Positions 1 to 9,021 of a stretch of 31,306 nucleotides of DNA are shown here, in pieces. Each line of letters begins with the position of its first letter. Position 1 is the first letter of the stretch. Source of the stretch: a virus; the IMG/VR virus record IMGVR_UViG_3300043469_001000, positions 1-31,306 of that record; one strand, given 5' to 3'. Position numbers and translations under genes: made by a program. Below the pieces are notes generated by a model. The model worked only from the letters and a program-made list of their open reading frames with translations. It had not been told where the DNA came from and made no database searches.

Positions 1-3000
1 ATGGTGTAATCACATTAAACGGAACTGCACCAAACGCAACCGTTGAATCAAATTTAACTTTTAATGGTACTTTATTAACTGTAACTGGTAACGCTACAAT
101 TACTGGTGACCTTACTGTTAGTGGTACTACAACATATATTAATACAACAACTTTAAATGTAGGTGATAATATCATCACATTGAACGCAGATATTGGTGCA
201 TCAACTGCACCAACTGAAAATGCTGGTATAGAAGTTAAGAGAGGTAATGCATCCACCGTATCATTTTATTGGAACGAATCAACGGATAGATGGTATGCTG
301 ATAATACATTAGAAGTAGGTGGTAATGTAGTTCTTAGTGGTACAATTGATACTGGGCAAGGAGCAACTGAGGTTTATTTAATGAACCAAAATGTCCGTAC
401 ATCTGATTCACCATCATTCAATAGAATAACATCAACTGTAGCAACTGGTACATCTCCATTGGCAGTAACATCAACAACTGTTGTTACTAATCTTAATGCA
501 GATTTATGGGATGGTTATCAATTTTCAGATTATTTAAATCAGGCGGTAAGAACTTCAGATTCACCATCATTTAATAAAATAAGATTAACCGCTGCTGGTA
601 ATAGTAGTGGTGGTAATATCCTAATGGGACCTGCTGGTGAAGGTAGTAATAAATTTTCAACTTTAACTGGTACTCACTATAATGCAACATCACAAGCACA
701 AGGAACAACCATTATAGGAGCATATAATAGTGCAGCCGCAAACCAAATTTATATTGGAGGAAATATATATGAAGCTAACCCAGCAACTCAAATAGATTTT
801 TATACACATAATGCAATTACTCATGCTACTGGTGGAAGTTTAAGAATGAATATTAATAGTTCTGGAAATATTACTGCTAACGTAGATTTTAGAGCACCAA
901 TATTTTATGATTCGGATAATACAGCATATTTTATAAATGGAGCTGGTAACTCAAACTTAAATACATTACAAGCATATTCTTATCAGGGAAATAGTAACGT
1001 AGCAGGAACTGGAAACGCATCATATCATCCATCTGGTATTTATTCAACTGGTACAAACTGGTTGTATGGTACGATGTATTTGAATGGTAATAGTATCAAT
1101 GATGTTTCTTATATTGGTATGATTGGAGGAAACAACACTCCTATTAATATAACAGGCGCAGCTCATAAATATCTTACTATTAATCCGGGTAATGGCTATG
1201 AAGCAATGGTTCGCTATATTGGAGGATCTGGTAGCAGTTGGTATGTAGGTAAAAGAACATCATCACAATTAGTTGGTACGGAAAGTTTCCATTTTTATTC
1301 AGAAGCGGCAGGTAGAACAGTAGCTGGTATAGATACATCTGGTAATATGTTTTCAGATGGTTCAATGCGTTCTCCAATATTCTATGACCAAGACAATACC
1401 GCATTTTTCTTAAACCCAGCCACAACAGCAACATCTTTAAGAGTAGCAGGTGGTATAAAGCAAGATAACTTAGTAGGTAGACCTTACGCAGTTTGGGGAG
1501 CAACGGGTGCAACTGGAGCAGTAGTTATTAAATTCCCTGGCGGAACTGGTAACTATGGTATGATTCATGCTGTAATTGATATCTACGAATATAATGGAAA
1601 TGCTGCATCAACTGTAAGAGTTGGTGGACATAACTGGAATGGTGCGTGGTATAACATAAATGCAGAAGTAATTGGACAAACTGATAAACCTGTAAGAGTT
1701 GGTGTTAAAGATGGTAGATATTGTATCGTAATTGGTAATGGTTCATCATCTTGGTCTTATGGACAAGTTGTTTTAAGAAAAATACAAAATGGTTCATATT
1801 ATAGTGGAATAATGGATGTTGCTGAAGGATATTCAGTAGCAATAGAATCCGATTCATATTCAAATATATCAGGTGACCTTCGTAATTTAAGAACACCAGT
1901 ATCATTCTATGCTGGTACTAATGTTCAAGCGGGAAGTGCAATGTATTCTCCAATTTATTACGATTCTAATAATAGTGCATATTATGTAGATGGTGATAAT
2001 CAATCTAGATTATTGGCATTAAAAGTCGGTAATAGTGGTAACTTTAATGGTGGAAATACTTACGCTTTACAATTATCTCACAATAATAGATATTTAATTG
2101 GTTTAAGCAATACTGCATATAGCAATTCATATTACCCTTGGTTGGTAAATGATGGTTGGAATGGATATGAAGCATTAATTTTCCATTTTAATGGAATTGG
2201 TGATAGATTCTATTTTAATAGAGCAGGTCAAATGCAGGCAGATGGTGATATGAGAGCACCAATATTCTATGATTCAAATAATACCGGATATTACACAGAC
2301 CCTGCTTCAACATCTAATTTACTTGGATTAAATGTAAATAGTACTCTTAATATGTACGCTCGTTCATATTACACTAACTATTTAGTAAGTCGTGATAGAG
2401 GTGGTTTGATGGGTGATTATAATTCTACGGGTACTGCTGACAAAGTAATTTGGACAATTGGAGAAAGCTGGCCATTGGGTAATATGTATGGATTGGCTTA
2501 TGAATATGGAAGTGGATATGACCATCATTTGGCATTAAGAAACAATGGTACAACTTATTCTCGTTTTGGATTTTCTGGTGGCATGGTAATAACTGGTACT
2601 GGTACAGCAACATCCGATTGGAGAGCACCTGTATTTTATGATTCAGCAGATACTACATTCCGTTTAGACCTTAACTCATCTTCTAGATTAAGAAACTTAT
2701 ATGTTGGTGATGGTGGTAGTGATTGGTCCGATCCTGGTGGATGGGGTACTCAACTTCACGTTTCAAATGGTCCTCACTCAATTATAAGAGTTTATGCTAG
2801 AAGTGAAGGTATTGAAACTGGTATGTTCTCACATGTTGGTGGATTATCGGTTGTTGGTTCATTTACAAATCACGATTTAAGAATAACTAGAGGAGGTTCG
2901 TACAGAATGTATTTTTATTCTGGATACACATATTCAGAAGGATACTTACAGGCTGCATCATCTATGAGAGCACCTATATTCTATGATTCCGATAATACGG

Positions 3001-5432
3001 AATACTATACTGACTTAAATGGTGGTTCTTATGTAAGAGGTAGATTTGAAGTAGCAGGTGGGCATGGTAACTCTACAATTAGATTAACTGCTAGAGGAAA
3101 TGAAATGGGTACTGGTACTCCATCTTATTTACAAATGTGGGTTTCTGAACCTGGTGTAACTTGGAATGATGGTGGTTTTGGATTTAACGTACAAAACGAT
3201 GGTGGTGGACCTGGTGGATTTAGTAGAATCAATGGCGGACAGGGACAAGCCTATATGAGATTTAACACCGGTGGTAATACATATTTCTATAACACAAACA
3301 CCAGCGGTACTCGTTATAGTACAATGGAATGGTATTCAAATGGTACTGTTTACGCCAACGATTATTTAACTGGCGGTAACTCATTAAGAGCACCAATATT
3401 TTATGATTCAAATGATACTTCGTATTATGTAAACCCTAATGGTACTGCTAGATTAAATTATGTAGTAGCTAATGGTGGTATTAGAGTTGATGCAAACGAA
3501 CATATTTATTTAGATTATAACTACGGACAAACTATATTCGGAGTTTATACATCAGTTCGTTTTCAGGGTATATTCTCAATGGGTACTCCTTGGAGAATGC
3601 CTGTTGATGGTACATCGCTTGGTAACTTATATGGTTTATCTTGGTCGCATCCAAACGCAGGTGGACAAGCTAGTTACCTAAATACGCACGGATTATTAGT
3701 AGTAGAAAATGGTACAACAAATGCGGCAATAGCATCTGTTATTTGGGCAAGAGCAGATATGAGGTCACCTATTTTCTATGACCACGATACTGGATGGTAT
3801 TTAGATGCAAATGGTACATCAAACTTAAATAGATTTACTAATAGAACACATGCAGCAATGAATAGGGGTCATCATTGGATTACTCCTAGATTTGATTATA
3901 CTGGTGATACAAACTATTGGACAGGTACTTTTGGATGGGGAACATCTGCTGGAAACTGGGATAATGCTTGGAAAGCTGGATTTGCTGGATGGGATATTTG
4001 GGGTGGTGGAACAGGTCACCCTCAAGGTGGTGGATATATTCACGCACAAGGTATCGTATCGGGACAACACTATGCAACATCCGATGGTGGTGCGGCTTAT
4101 GGTTGGATGATGGTAGGTGCTGGTGATGCAACTGCAAATAGATATTGGGCAAGAGGTAAATGGGGTGGTGGAGTTTCTGGATGGAAAGAATTCGCTATGT
4201 ATGGTGGTGGAGGTTCTGGTGACCTTCGTGCAAACGTATTCTATGATTCAGATGATACCGGATATTACGCAGATTTTAATAGTACATCAAATTCGTGTAT
4301 TAGACAACGTGGTGGTACTTTACATGGACCTAACCCAACTTGGGGAGCATATCTTTATGTTGGTTCAAATGGTAGACCCGATGGAACTGCATCTGTTGTA
4401 ACAACTAATGGTAACTTACACTTAGATTGCCAAAACGGATATGAAACTTACATCAACCACTACTCTGGAAATAGAACTTATCTTTATGAGATAAGAACAA
4501 ACTTTATTTACGATAGAGATAATACTGGATATTATTTAGATATAAATGGTGGCAACCGTTTGAATGAAATATACATAGACCAGGGTTATAACTACGGATG
4601 GTGGAGAAACTATGGTTGTACTGGATTGTATAACCAATCATATGGTAGAGGTATATGGGCAGCTGAGTGTGGTGGAAACCCTTATGGTAACTATACAACT
4701 TACGATGGTGGTAGAAACGGCTGGCAAGGTTGGGGTATAGGTTCTCGTTATACCTTTATGAGTACTATGGGTGATAACGTTGGTGTGCATGATAGTGCTA
4801 GAGGATGGGTGTGGTTAATGAGTGGAGCAATTCTTTACTTATACTATGCCGGTTCAGATAGAATGTCAATGCAACCATATGGTGTATATGTGTATAACGA
4901 TATCCGTTCTCCGATTTTCTATGACCACGACACTGGATATTATGGTGACTTTAACTCAACATCTAGATTTAACTATATTATCAATAACAACATATATTGT
5001 TATGATTGGATATTTGCACAAGGAAATATTATAGCATACTATTCTGATGAAAGATTAAAAACAAAAATTGGTAATATTGAAAACCCATTAGAAAAGATAT
5101 CTAAATTAAATGGATTCTACTATGTAAATAATGAGCTAGCACATTCAGTAGGATATACTGATACCAAAGTACAATTAGGTTTGTCAGCTCAAGAAGTTCA
5201 AAGTATATTACCTGAAATTGTGCACTTAGCACCATTTGATACTGATATAGATTCAGAAACTAAAGAAATAAAAGGTTCTAAGAGTGGTGAGAACTATCTA
5301 ACAATTGATTACGATAAGTTAGTTCCACTTTTAGTAGAGGCTATTAAAGAACAACAAACTATTATTGAAAAACAAAATAATGAAATTTCTGAAATCAAAG
5401 AAATGCTAAAAACTTTATTTGATAGAAAATAA
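1..5432 (+). CDS. Long tail fiber protein with C-terminal S74 intramolecular chaperone (5' partial)
   Basis: The reading frame is open from the left edge (first full codon at position 3), so at least 1809 residues are visible and the true start lies outside; the TTG at 180 is internal. The first visible part has the phage-fiber phrases TITGDLTVSGT and TLNVGDNIITLNAD, then NADLWDGYQFSDY flanked by two RTSDSPSFN motifs (about 391 and 549). About 11 copies of a motif like RAPIFYDSDNTAYY follow. The last 129 residues form a peptidase S74 (endosialidase-type) chaperone: the SDERLK motif starts at Ser codon 5043-5045, followed by GLSAQEVQ, LTIDYDKLVPLLVEAIKEQ and a C-terminal coiled coil. In this family the domain trimerises the fiber and then cleaves itself off just before that Ser. 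Role: host-receptor-binding fiber or side fiber of the virion. Family assignment is strong; which T4 fiber it replaces is not clear. Confidence 0.93.
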   Translation, partial: GVITLNGTAPNATVESNLTFNGTLLTVTGNATITGDLTVSGTTTYINTTTLNVGDNIITLNADIGASTAPTENAGIEVKRGNASTVSFYWNESTDRWYADNTLEVGGNVVLSGTIDTGQGATEVYLMNQNVRTSDSPSFNRITSTVATGTSPLAVTSTTVVTNLNADLWDGYQFSDYLNQAVRTSDSPSFNKIRLTAAGNSSGGNILMGPAGEGSNKFSTLTGTHYNATSQAQGTTIIGAYNSAAANQIYIGGNIYEANPATQIDFYTHNAITHATGGSLRMNINSSGNITANVDFRAPIFYDSDNTAYFINGAGNSNLNTLQAYSYQGNSNVAGTGNASYHPSGIYSTGTNWLYGTMYLNGNSINDVSYIGMIGGNNTPINITGAAHKYLTINPGNGYEAMVRYIGGSGSSWYVGKRTSSQLVGTESFHFYSEAAGRTVAGIDTSGNMFSDGSMRSPIFYDQDNTAFFLNPATTATSLRVAGGIKQDNLVGRPYAVWGATGATGAVVIKFPGGTGNYGMIHAVIDIYEYNGNAASTVRVGGHNWNGAWYNINAEVIGQTDKPVRVGVKDGRYCIVIGNGSSSWSYGQVVLRKIQNGSYYSGIMDVAEGYSVAIESDSYSNISGDLRNLRTPVSFYAGTNVQAGSAMYSPIYYDSNNSAYYVDGDNQSRLLALKVGNSGNFNGGNTYALQLSHNNRYLIGLSNTAYSNSYYPWLVNDGWNGYEALIFHFNGIGDRFYFNRAGQMQADGDMRAPIFYDSNNTGYYTDPASTSNLLGLNVNSTLNMYARSYYTNYLVSRDRGGLMGDYNSTGTADKVIWTIGESWPLGNMYGLAYEYGSGYDHHLALRNNGTTYSRFGFSGGMVITGTGTATSDWRAPVFYDSADTTFRLDLNSSSRLRNLYVGDGGSDWSDPGGWGTQLHVSNGPHSIIRVYARSEGIETGMFSHVGGLSVVGSFTNHDLRITRGGSYRMYFYSGYTYSEGYLQAASSMRAPIFYDSDNTEYYTDLNGGSYVRGRFEVAGGHGNSTIRLTARGNEMGTGTPSYLQMWVSEPGVTWNDGGFGFNVQNDGGGPGGFSRINGGQGQAYMRFNTGGNTYFYNTNTSGTRYSTMEWYSNGTVYANDYLTGGNSLRAPIFYDSNDTSYYVNPNGTARLNYVVANGGIRVDANEHIYLDYNYGQTIFGVYTSVRFQGIFSMGTPWRMPVDGTSLGNLYGLSWSHPNAGGQASYLNTHGLLVVENGTTNAAIASVIWARADMRSPIFYDHDTGWYLDANGTSNLNRFTNRTHAAMNRGHHWITPRFDYTGDTNYWTGTFGWGTSAGNWDNAWKAGFAGWDIWGGGTGHPQGGGYIHAQGIVSGQHYATSDGGAAYGWMMVGAGDATANRYWARGKWGGGVSGWKEFAMYGGGGSGDLRANVFYDSDDTGYYADFNSTSNSCIRQRGGTLHGPNPTWGAYLYVGSNGRPDGTASVVTTNGNLHLDCQNGYETYINHYSGNRTYLYEIRTNFIYDRDNTGYYLDINGGNRLNEIYIDQGYNYGWWRNYGCTGLYNQSYGRGIWAAECGGNPYGNYTTYDGGRNGWQGWGIGSRYTFMSTMGDNVGVHDSARGWVWLMSGAILYLYYAGSDRMSMQPYGVYVYNDIRSPIFYDHDTGYYGDFNSTSRFNYIINNNIYCYDWIFAQGNIIAYYSDERLKTKIGNIENPLEKISKLNGFYYVNNELAHSVGYTDTKVQLGLSAQEVQSILPEIVHLAPFDTDIDSETKEIKGSKSGENYLTIDYDKLVPLLVEAIKEQQTIIEKQNNEISEIKEMLKTLFDRK
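891..4950 (+). repeat. Eleven degenerate RAPIFYDSDNTxYY repeats in the tail fiber
   Basis: Copies begin near 891, 1368, 1944, 2253, 2622, 2967, 3387, 3762, 4227, 4497 (most degenerate, FIYDRDNTGYY) and 4905. Core: R-(A/S)-P-I-F-Y-D-(S/H/Q)-(D/N)-(N/D)-T-x-Y-Y followed by D/N-rich residues. Spacing is irregular (roughly 90-190 residues), so these are punctuating modules between different beta-rich segments, not a simple tandem array. Segments between copies are rich in Gly, Asn, Tyr and Trp. Confidence 0.85.
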
Positions 5433-5452
5433 TAGTTATTTTTTAAAAACAA

Positions 5453-5462
5453 TATATTTATA
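5453..5462 (+). promoter_or_regulatory. Candidate phage (late) promoter motif TATATTTATA
   Basis: ATATTTATA at 5454-5462 lies 24 nt before the ATG at 5487. It is one of ten intergenic copies of this motif in the window; six are 20-25 nt before a start codon. Function is inferred from position and recurrence only. Confidence 0.5.
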
Positions 5463-5486
5463 GAATATAAACAAAACTGATTTATT

Positions 5487-5891
5487 ATGGGATTAACATA
5501 CGAATGGAAATTAATAGGGCTAAAAAAGCAAGATAGCCAAAATGTGAATGAAGCTATCGTTGGGACTAACTGGAAAATCACAGCAACCGATGAAGATGGG
5601 AATGTTGGTACATTTACTGGAGCAACTCCGTTTAATATCAATAATATAAACACAGGAAGCTTTGTACCTTATCATGAATTGACAGAAGAAATAGTTCTTG
5701 GTTGGGTAAAAAATCATGTAAGTGGTTCAAATACATCTACAAACTACATGGAGCATATAAACGGACAAATACAAAAAGAAATCAATGCTAATAAGTGGAC
5801 TAGTTTACAAGTTGATGAAGCAAATTTACCTTGGTCTCCTACATCTGGTAGTGTAGTTGCACCGCAAGTATCAACTCCAGCGCCTGTTTAG
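5487..5891 (+). CDS. Small conserved phage protein (DUF7936-like)
   Basis: 134 residues. The protein reads like a small family common beside tail genes in marine T4-like phages: an N-terminal TYEWKLIGLKKQD strand, NWKITATDEDGNVGTFTGAT in the middle, then LTEEIVLGWVKNHV and a helical HINGQIQKEI segment. The C-terminus is Pro/Ser/Val rich and probably disordered. No catalytic motif or signal peptide is visible. It sits between the fiber and the sheath, has its own ATATTTATA motif 24 nt upstream, and ends before a strong hairpin terminator, so it looks like a one-gene late unit. A virion or fiber-assembly role is inferred from position only; the DUF name is from memory. Confidence 0.75.
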   Translation: MGLTYEWKLIGLKKQDSQNVNEAIVGTNWKITATDEDGNVGTFTGATPFNINNINTGSFVPYHELTEEIVLGWVKNHVSGSNTSTNYMEHINGQIQKEINANKWTSLQVDEANLPWSPTSGSVVAPQVSTPAPV

Positions 5892-5916
5892 TACAAATTA
5901 TAAGAAAAAAATGTTA

Positions 5917-5966
5917 AATATCCAAAATGCAGATTTATAAACAAATTTGTGTTTTGGATATTTTCT
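5917..5966 (+). terminator. Rho-independent-type terminator after the 134-residue gene
   Basis: An 11-bp perfect stem, AATATCCAAAA (5917-5927) with TTTTGGATATT (5952-5962), followed by a T-rich tail. The 24-nt loop contains a further AAATTT-type pairing. It lies 25 nt after the stop codon. Confidence 0.75.
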
Positions 5967-5968
5967 TT

Positions 5969-5977
5969 ATATTTATA
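5969..5977 (+). promoter_or_regulatory. Candidate phage (late) promoter motif ATATTTATA before the sheath gene
   Basis: ATATTTATA immediately follows the terminator at 5917-5966 and precedes the sheath ATG by 58 nt, a longer leader than at most other copies. Terminator followed at once by this motif recurs at 8937/8990, 10004/10043 and 28835/28874. Confidence 0.5.
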
Positions 5978-6035
5978 TAAGTAATTAATTGGATTATCTT
6001 AATTACAAACTTAAAATACAAATTCGAGAAATAAA

Positions 6036-8375
6036 ATGGCAGAAAGAATCGTATCACCCGGCGTATTCACAAGAGAAAATGACCTTTCCTTCCTAGCGCA
6101 AGGAGTAGGTGAAATTGGAGCAGCATTTATAGGACCTTTTAAGCAAGGACCTGCATTTGTTCCAACAATTGTTAGAACGCAATCAGAATTCGAAGATATC
6201 TTCGGTACTCCTGATGGAACTTATTATACTGAATATGCAGTACAAAACTATTTAAGAGAAGCTGGAAGTGCTACCATCGTAAGAGTTGGTGGTATTGGTG
6301 GTTATCAACAAACCGCACCTATTGGTATATTCGCATCTGGTGGTTTGGTTGGAGAAAAACTTATTGGAGTTTTATATTCAACTGAAGCTGGTGATGAAGC
6401 AGTAGGATTTGGAATACCAAATTTTGGAATGGCTTCAACTGCATCTGGACCTGGATTTGCATCTGGTTCTTTTGTATTATCTTCTTCATTTGGAATTGTA
6501 TCAGCATCTATTTTAGAAACTGCTACAAATGATGTAGCCGATACATTTGGTACTTCACCATTTGGCGCTAAAACAGCATACACTTACGCTTATTTCAAAA
6601 ATATAGCAACAACTAATTACACTAACGCAGCATTTGGAGCTGGTGGAGTGGAAGGTGGTACATATGTATCAGCATCAGCATTACCCGCACAAGTATATGG
6701 TGATATCAGTGCAGCTGAAACTCCTTACGTTAAATCTCAAAAAGATAACAACAACGTTAGATACGATTTATTTAAGTTTGTAACTTTAGGACATGGTACT
6801 CCATATAACACTAAATTCAAAATTGGCATTTCTAATGTTAAGGCAGCTGGTGAAGATGGAGCAACTGATTACTCAACATTTACTGTAACTGTAAGAGGAT
6901 ATAGTGATACTGATAAGAGAAAGACAGTAATTGAAACATTTAATAATGTAAACTTAGACCCTGCTTCTCCTAACTATATAGCTAGAAGAATAGGTGATAG
7001 ATGGAATACGATTGAATCTGATGGTAAAATAACTGAAAATGGTGATTACTCAAACAAATCAAAATATGTAAGAGTGGTTGTAGCTGAAGCGGGTTCATTC
7101 CCAATTTCATCAGCACCATTTGGACATGGAGCATATGTTAATCCAATTCGTATGGGAGCTGGAGATGTAAATAAAGTACCTGCAGTAGTTTACCAAACTG
7201 GTTCAGTAAATAACACATCATCATCTCCTGTATATTATTCTGGATTTGATTTCGAAACTATCGGAACATCTGATGATAACAAACAATACTTAAAACCAAT
7301 TGCTGACGGAGCATTAACTGGAGCAAACGTAGCATTCGCATTCGATTCTCAATTAGCATTTCAAATGACTGGTTCAACTTCATCTGATATGGTTAAAAGA
7401 CAATTTGTATTAGGATTCCAATACGGATTCGATGGTATGGCACCAACAACAAAAATAAACTTAGGTACAGCAATAACTACGGCAAATTCGCAAGGATTTA
7501 ACCTTTCAAATAACTCAACAAATGGTTCAATTGCATATACAAAAGCAATCAACGCTATTTCAAATGCAGATGAATACGATATTAATTTAGTTGTAACTCC
7601 TGGTATTATTCGTTCTTTACACCCATCTATTACTACAAAAGTAATTGATATGGTTGAAGATAGACAAGATTGTTTCTATATCGCTGATTTTGTGGGAGCA
7701 ACCGCATTAATTACTGAAGCAACTGAAGAAGCAAATTCAGTAGATTCTAACTATGTTGGAACTTACTACCCTTGGGTTAAGACAGTTGATACTAATAGTA
7801 ACAAATTAATGAGTGTACCTCCATCAGTATTGATGCCGGCTGTATTCGCTGCAAACGATAGATTGGCAGCTGAATGGTTCGCACCTGCTGGTTTGAATAG
7901 AGGTGGTATTAGTGGAGCAGTTAGTGTGTTGAATAGATTAACACATTCTGAAAGAGATACTCTATATGAGAACAAAGTAAACCCAATCGCAGCATTCCCT
8001 GGACAAGGTATTGTAGCATTCGGACAGAAAACATTGCAAGATAAGGCATCAGCTTTAGATAGAATCAATGTTAGAAGATTACTTATCACTCTTAAGAAGT
8101 TTATCGCATCTACATCTCGTTTCTTAGTGTTCGAACAAAATACTTCTACAACTCGTCAAAGATTCTTAAACACTGTGAACCCTTACTTAGAGGCAGTTCA
8201 ACAAAGACAAGGTTTATACGCTTTCAGAGTTGTAATGGATGAAAGTAACAACACACCTGATGTAATTGATAGAAACATATTAGCAGGACAAATTTTCTTA
8301 CAACCGGCTAAGACAGCGGAATTTATCGTAATAGATTTCAACATCTTACCAACTGGAGCAAGTTTTAACGCATAA
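6036..8375 (+). CDS. Tail sheath protein (T4 gp18-like)
   Basis: 779 residues, longer than T4 gp18 (659). The N-terminus has the sheath signature SPGVFTREND (residues 7-16), then GAAFIGPFKQGPAFVPTIV and a YYTEYAVQNYLREAG segment. The conserved C-terminal sheath core starts near residue 675 with INVRRLLITLKKF, followed by RQRFLNTVNPYLEAVQQRQGLYAF and AGQIFLQPAKTAEFIVIDF. The middle (about residues 100-450) is Gly/Ser/Ala-rich and would be the surface-exposed variable domains. Known role of the family: the contractile outer tube that drives the tail tube through the envelope. The tube gene follows directly, the usual order. Confidence 0.96.
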   Translation: MAERIVSPGVFTRENDLSFLAQGVGEIGAAFIGPFKQGPAFVPTIVRTQSEFEDIFGTPDGTYYTEYAVQNYLREAGSATIVRVGGIGGYQQTAPIGIFASGGLVGEKLIGVLYSTEAGDEAVGFGIPNFGMASTASGPGFASGSFVLSSSFGIVSASILETATNDVADTFGTSPFGAKTAYTYAYFKNIATTNYTNAAFGAGGVEGGTYVSASALPAQVYGDISAAETPYVKSQKDNNNVRYDLFKFVTLGHGTPYNTKFKIGISNVKAAGEDGATDYSTFTVTVRGYSDTDKRKTVIETFNNVNLDPASPNYIARRIGDRWNTIESDGKITENGDYSNKSKYVRVVVAEAGSFPISSAPFGHGAYVNPIRMGAGDVNKVPAVVYQTGSVNNTSSSPVYYSGFDFETIGTSDDNKQYLKPIADGALTGANVAFAFDSQLAFQMTGSTSSDMVKRQFVLGFQYGFDGMAPTTKINLGTAITTANSQGFNLSNNSTNGSIAYTKAINAISNADEYDINLVVTPGIIRSLHPSITTKVIDMVEDRQDCFYIADFVGATALITEATEEANSVDSNYVGTYYPWVKTVDTNSNKLMSVPPSVLMPAVFAANDRLAAEWFAPAGLNRGGISGAVSVLNRLTHSERDTLYENKVNPIAAFPGQGIVAFGQKTLQDKASALDRINVRRLLITLKKFIASTSRFLVFEQNTSTTRQRFLNTVNPYLEAVQQRQGLYAFRVVMDESNNTPDVIDRNILAGQIFLQPAKTAEFIVIDFNILPTGASFNA

Positions 8376-8395
8376 TACGAAAATCAATAAAGTAG

Positions 8396-8404
8396 ATATT
8401 TATT
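8396..8404 (+). promoter_or_regulatory. Candidate phage (late) promoter motif ATATTTATT
   Basis: One mismatch to ATATTTATA; it ends 23 nt before the tail tube ATG at 8428, and an AAAGGA stretch lies between. Its presence would give the tube gene its own transcript, which fits the high copy number of tube protein. Confidence 0.45.
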
Positions 8405-8427
8405 AATACAAATAAAAGGAATAAAAA

Positions 8428-8916
8428 ATGGCAGAAATATTAGAGTTTGATAAGATGTTCTATACGAACTTCGAACCGAAGATGAAAAATAGATATGTGA
8501 TGGAGATAGACAATATCCCTTCATATCTTGTAAAGGCAGCAAATAGACCTACAATTCAATTTGAAACCGTAACTTTAGACCATATCAACGTAAAGAGAAA
8601 GTTGAAAGGTAAAGGTGAGTGGCAAGATATCACTATCACACTTTATGACCCAATCGTTCCTTCTGGAGCACAAGCGGTAATGGAGTGGATTCGTTTAGGA
8701 CATGAATCAATTACTGGTAGAGATGGATACGCTGATTTCTATAAGAAAGATGTTGATTTCTATTTATTAGGACCAGTTGGTGATAAGATTGAACAATGGA
8801 AGTTGAAAGGTGCATTTATCTCTCAAGCAAACTTTGGAGATTTATCATTCGATTCTAACGAACCAGCAACAATCGAATTAACACTATCTTATGATTACGC
8901 AATCTTAGAATTCTAA
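8428..8916 (+). CDS. Tail tube protein (T4 gp19-like)
   Basis: 162 residues, matching T4 gp19 (163). Features typical of T4 tube proteins are visible: FDKMFYTNFEPKMKNRYVMEI at the N-terminus, then a VTLDHINVKRKLKGKGEW strand, ITITLYDPI, a YADFYKKDV segment and the C-terminal SFDSNEPATIELTLSYDYA strand. The family polymerises into the inner tube through which DNA passes. Gene order sheath-tube is as in T4. A clear terminator follows 20 nt after the stop. Confidence 0.96.
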   Translation: MAEILEFDKMFYTNFEPKMKNRYVMEIDNIPSYLVKAANRPTIQFETVTLDHINVKRKLKGKGEWQDITITLYDPIVPSGAQAVMEWIRLGHESITGRDGYADFYKKDVDFYLLGPVGDKIEQWKLKGAFISQANFGDLSFDSNEPATIELTLSYDYAILEF

Positions 8917-8934
8917 TCTAAAAATAATAAAAAT

Positions 8935-8963
8935 AAGGGGATATCAAAAGTATCCCCTTTTTT
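8935..8963 (+). terminator. Rho-independent terminator after the tail tube gene
   Basis: Stem GGGGATA (8937-8943) with TATCCCC (8951-8957), loop of 7 nt, then six T residues; an extra AA/TT pair extends the stem. Confidence 0.88.
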
Positions 8964-8989
8964 ATGCTTTCTAATTTTTTAATTTCTAT

Positions 8990-8998
8990 GTATTTATA
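8990..8998 (+). promoter_or_regulatory. Candidate phage (late) promoter motif GTATTTATA
   Basis: One mismatch to ATATTTATA; it ends 23 nt before the ATG at 9022 and follows the terminator at 8935-8963. Confidence 0.45.
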
Positions 8999-9021
8999 TA
9001 TACAAACAAATAAACAACGTT

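Noticed and set aside
180-182. TTG as start of the tail fiber gene
   Set aside because: The frame is open to the left edge and the upstream codons encode typical fiber sequence (TITGDLTVSGT), so the gene continues from outside the window.
5309-5653. - strand open frame across the fiber/5487 gene junction
   Set aside because: It runs across the ends of two supported + strand genes and their promoter, and its composition is that of a shadow frame.
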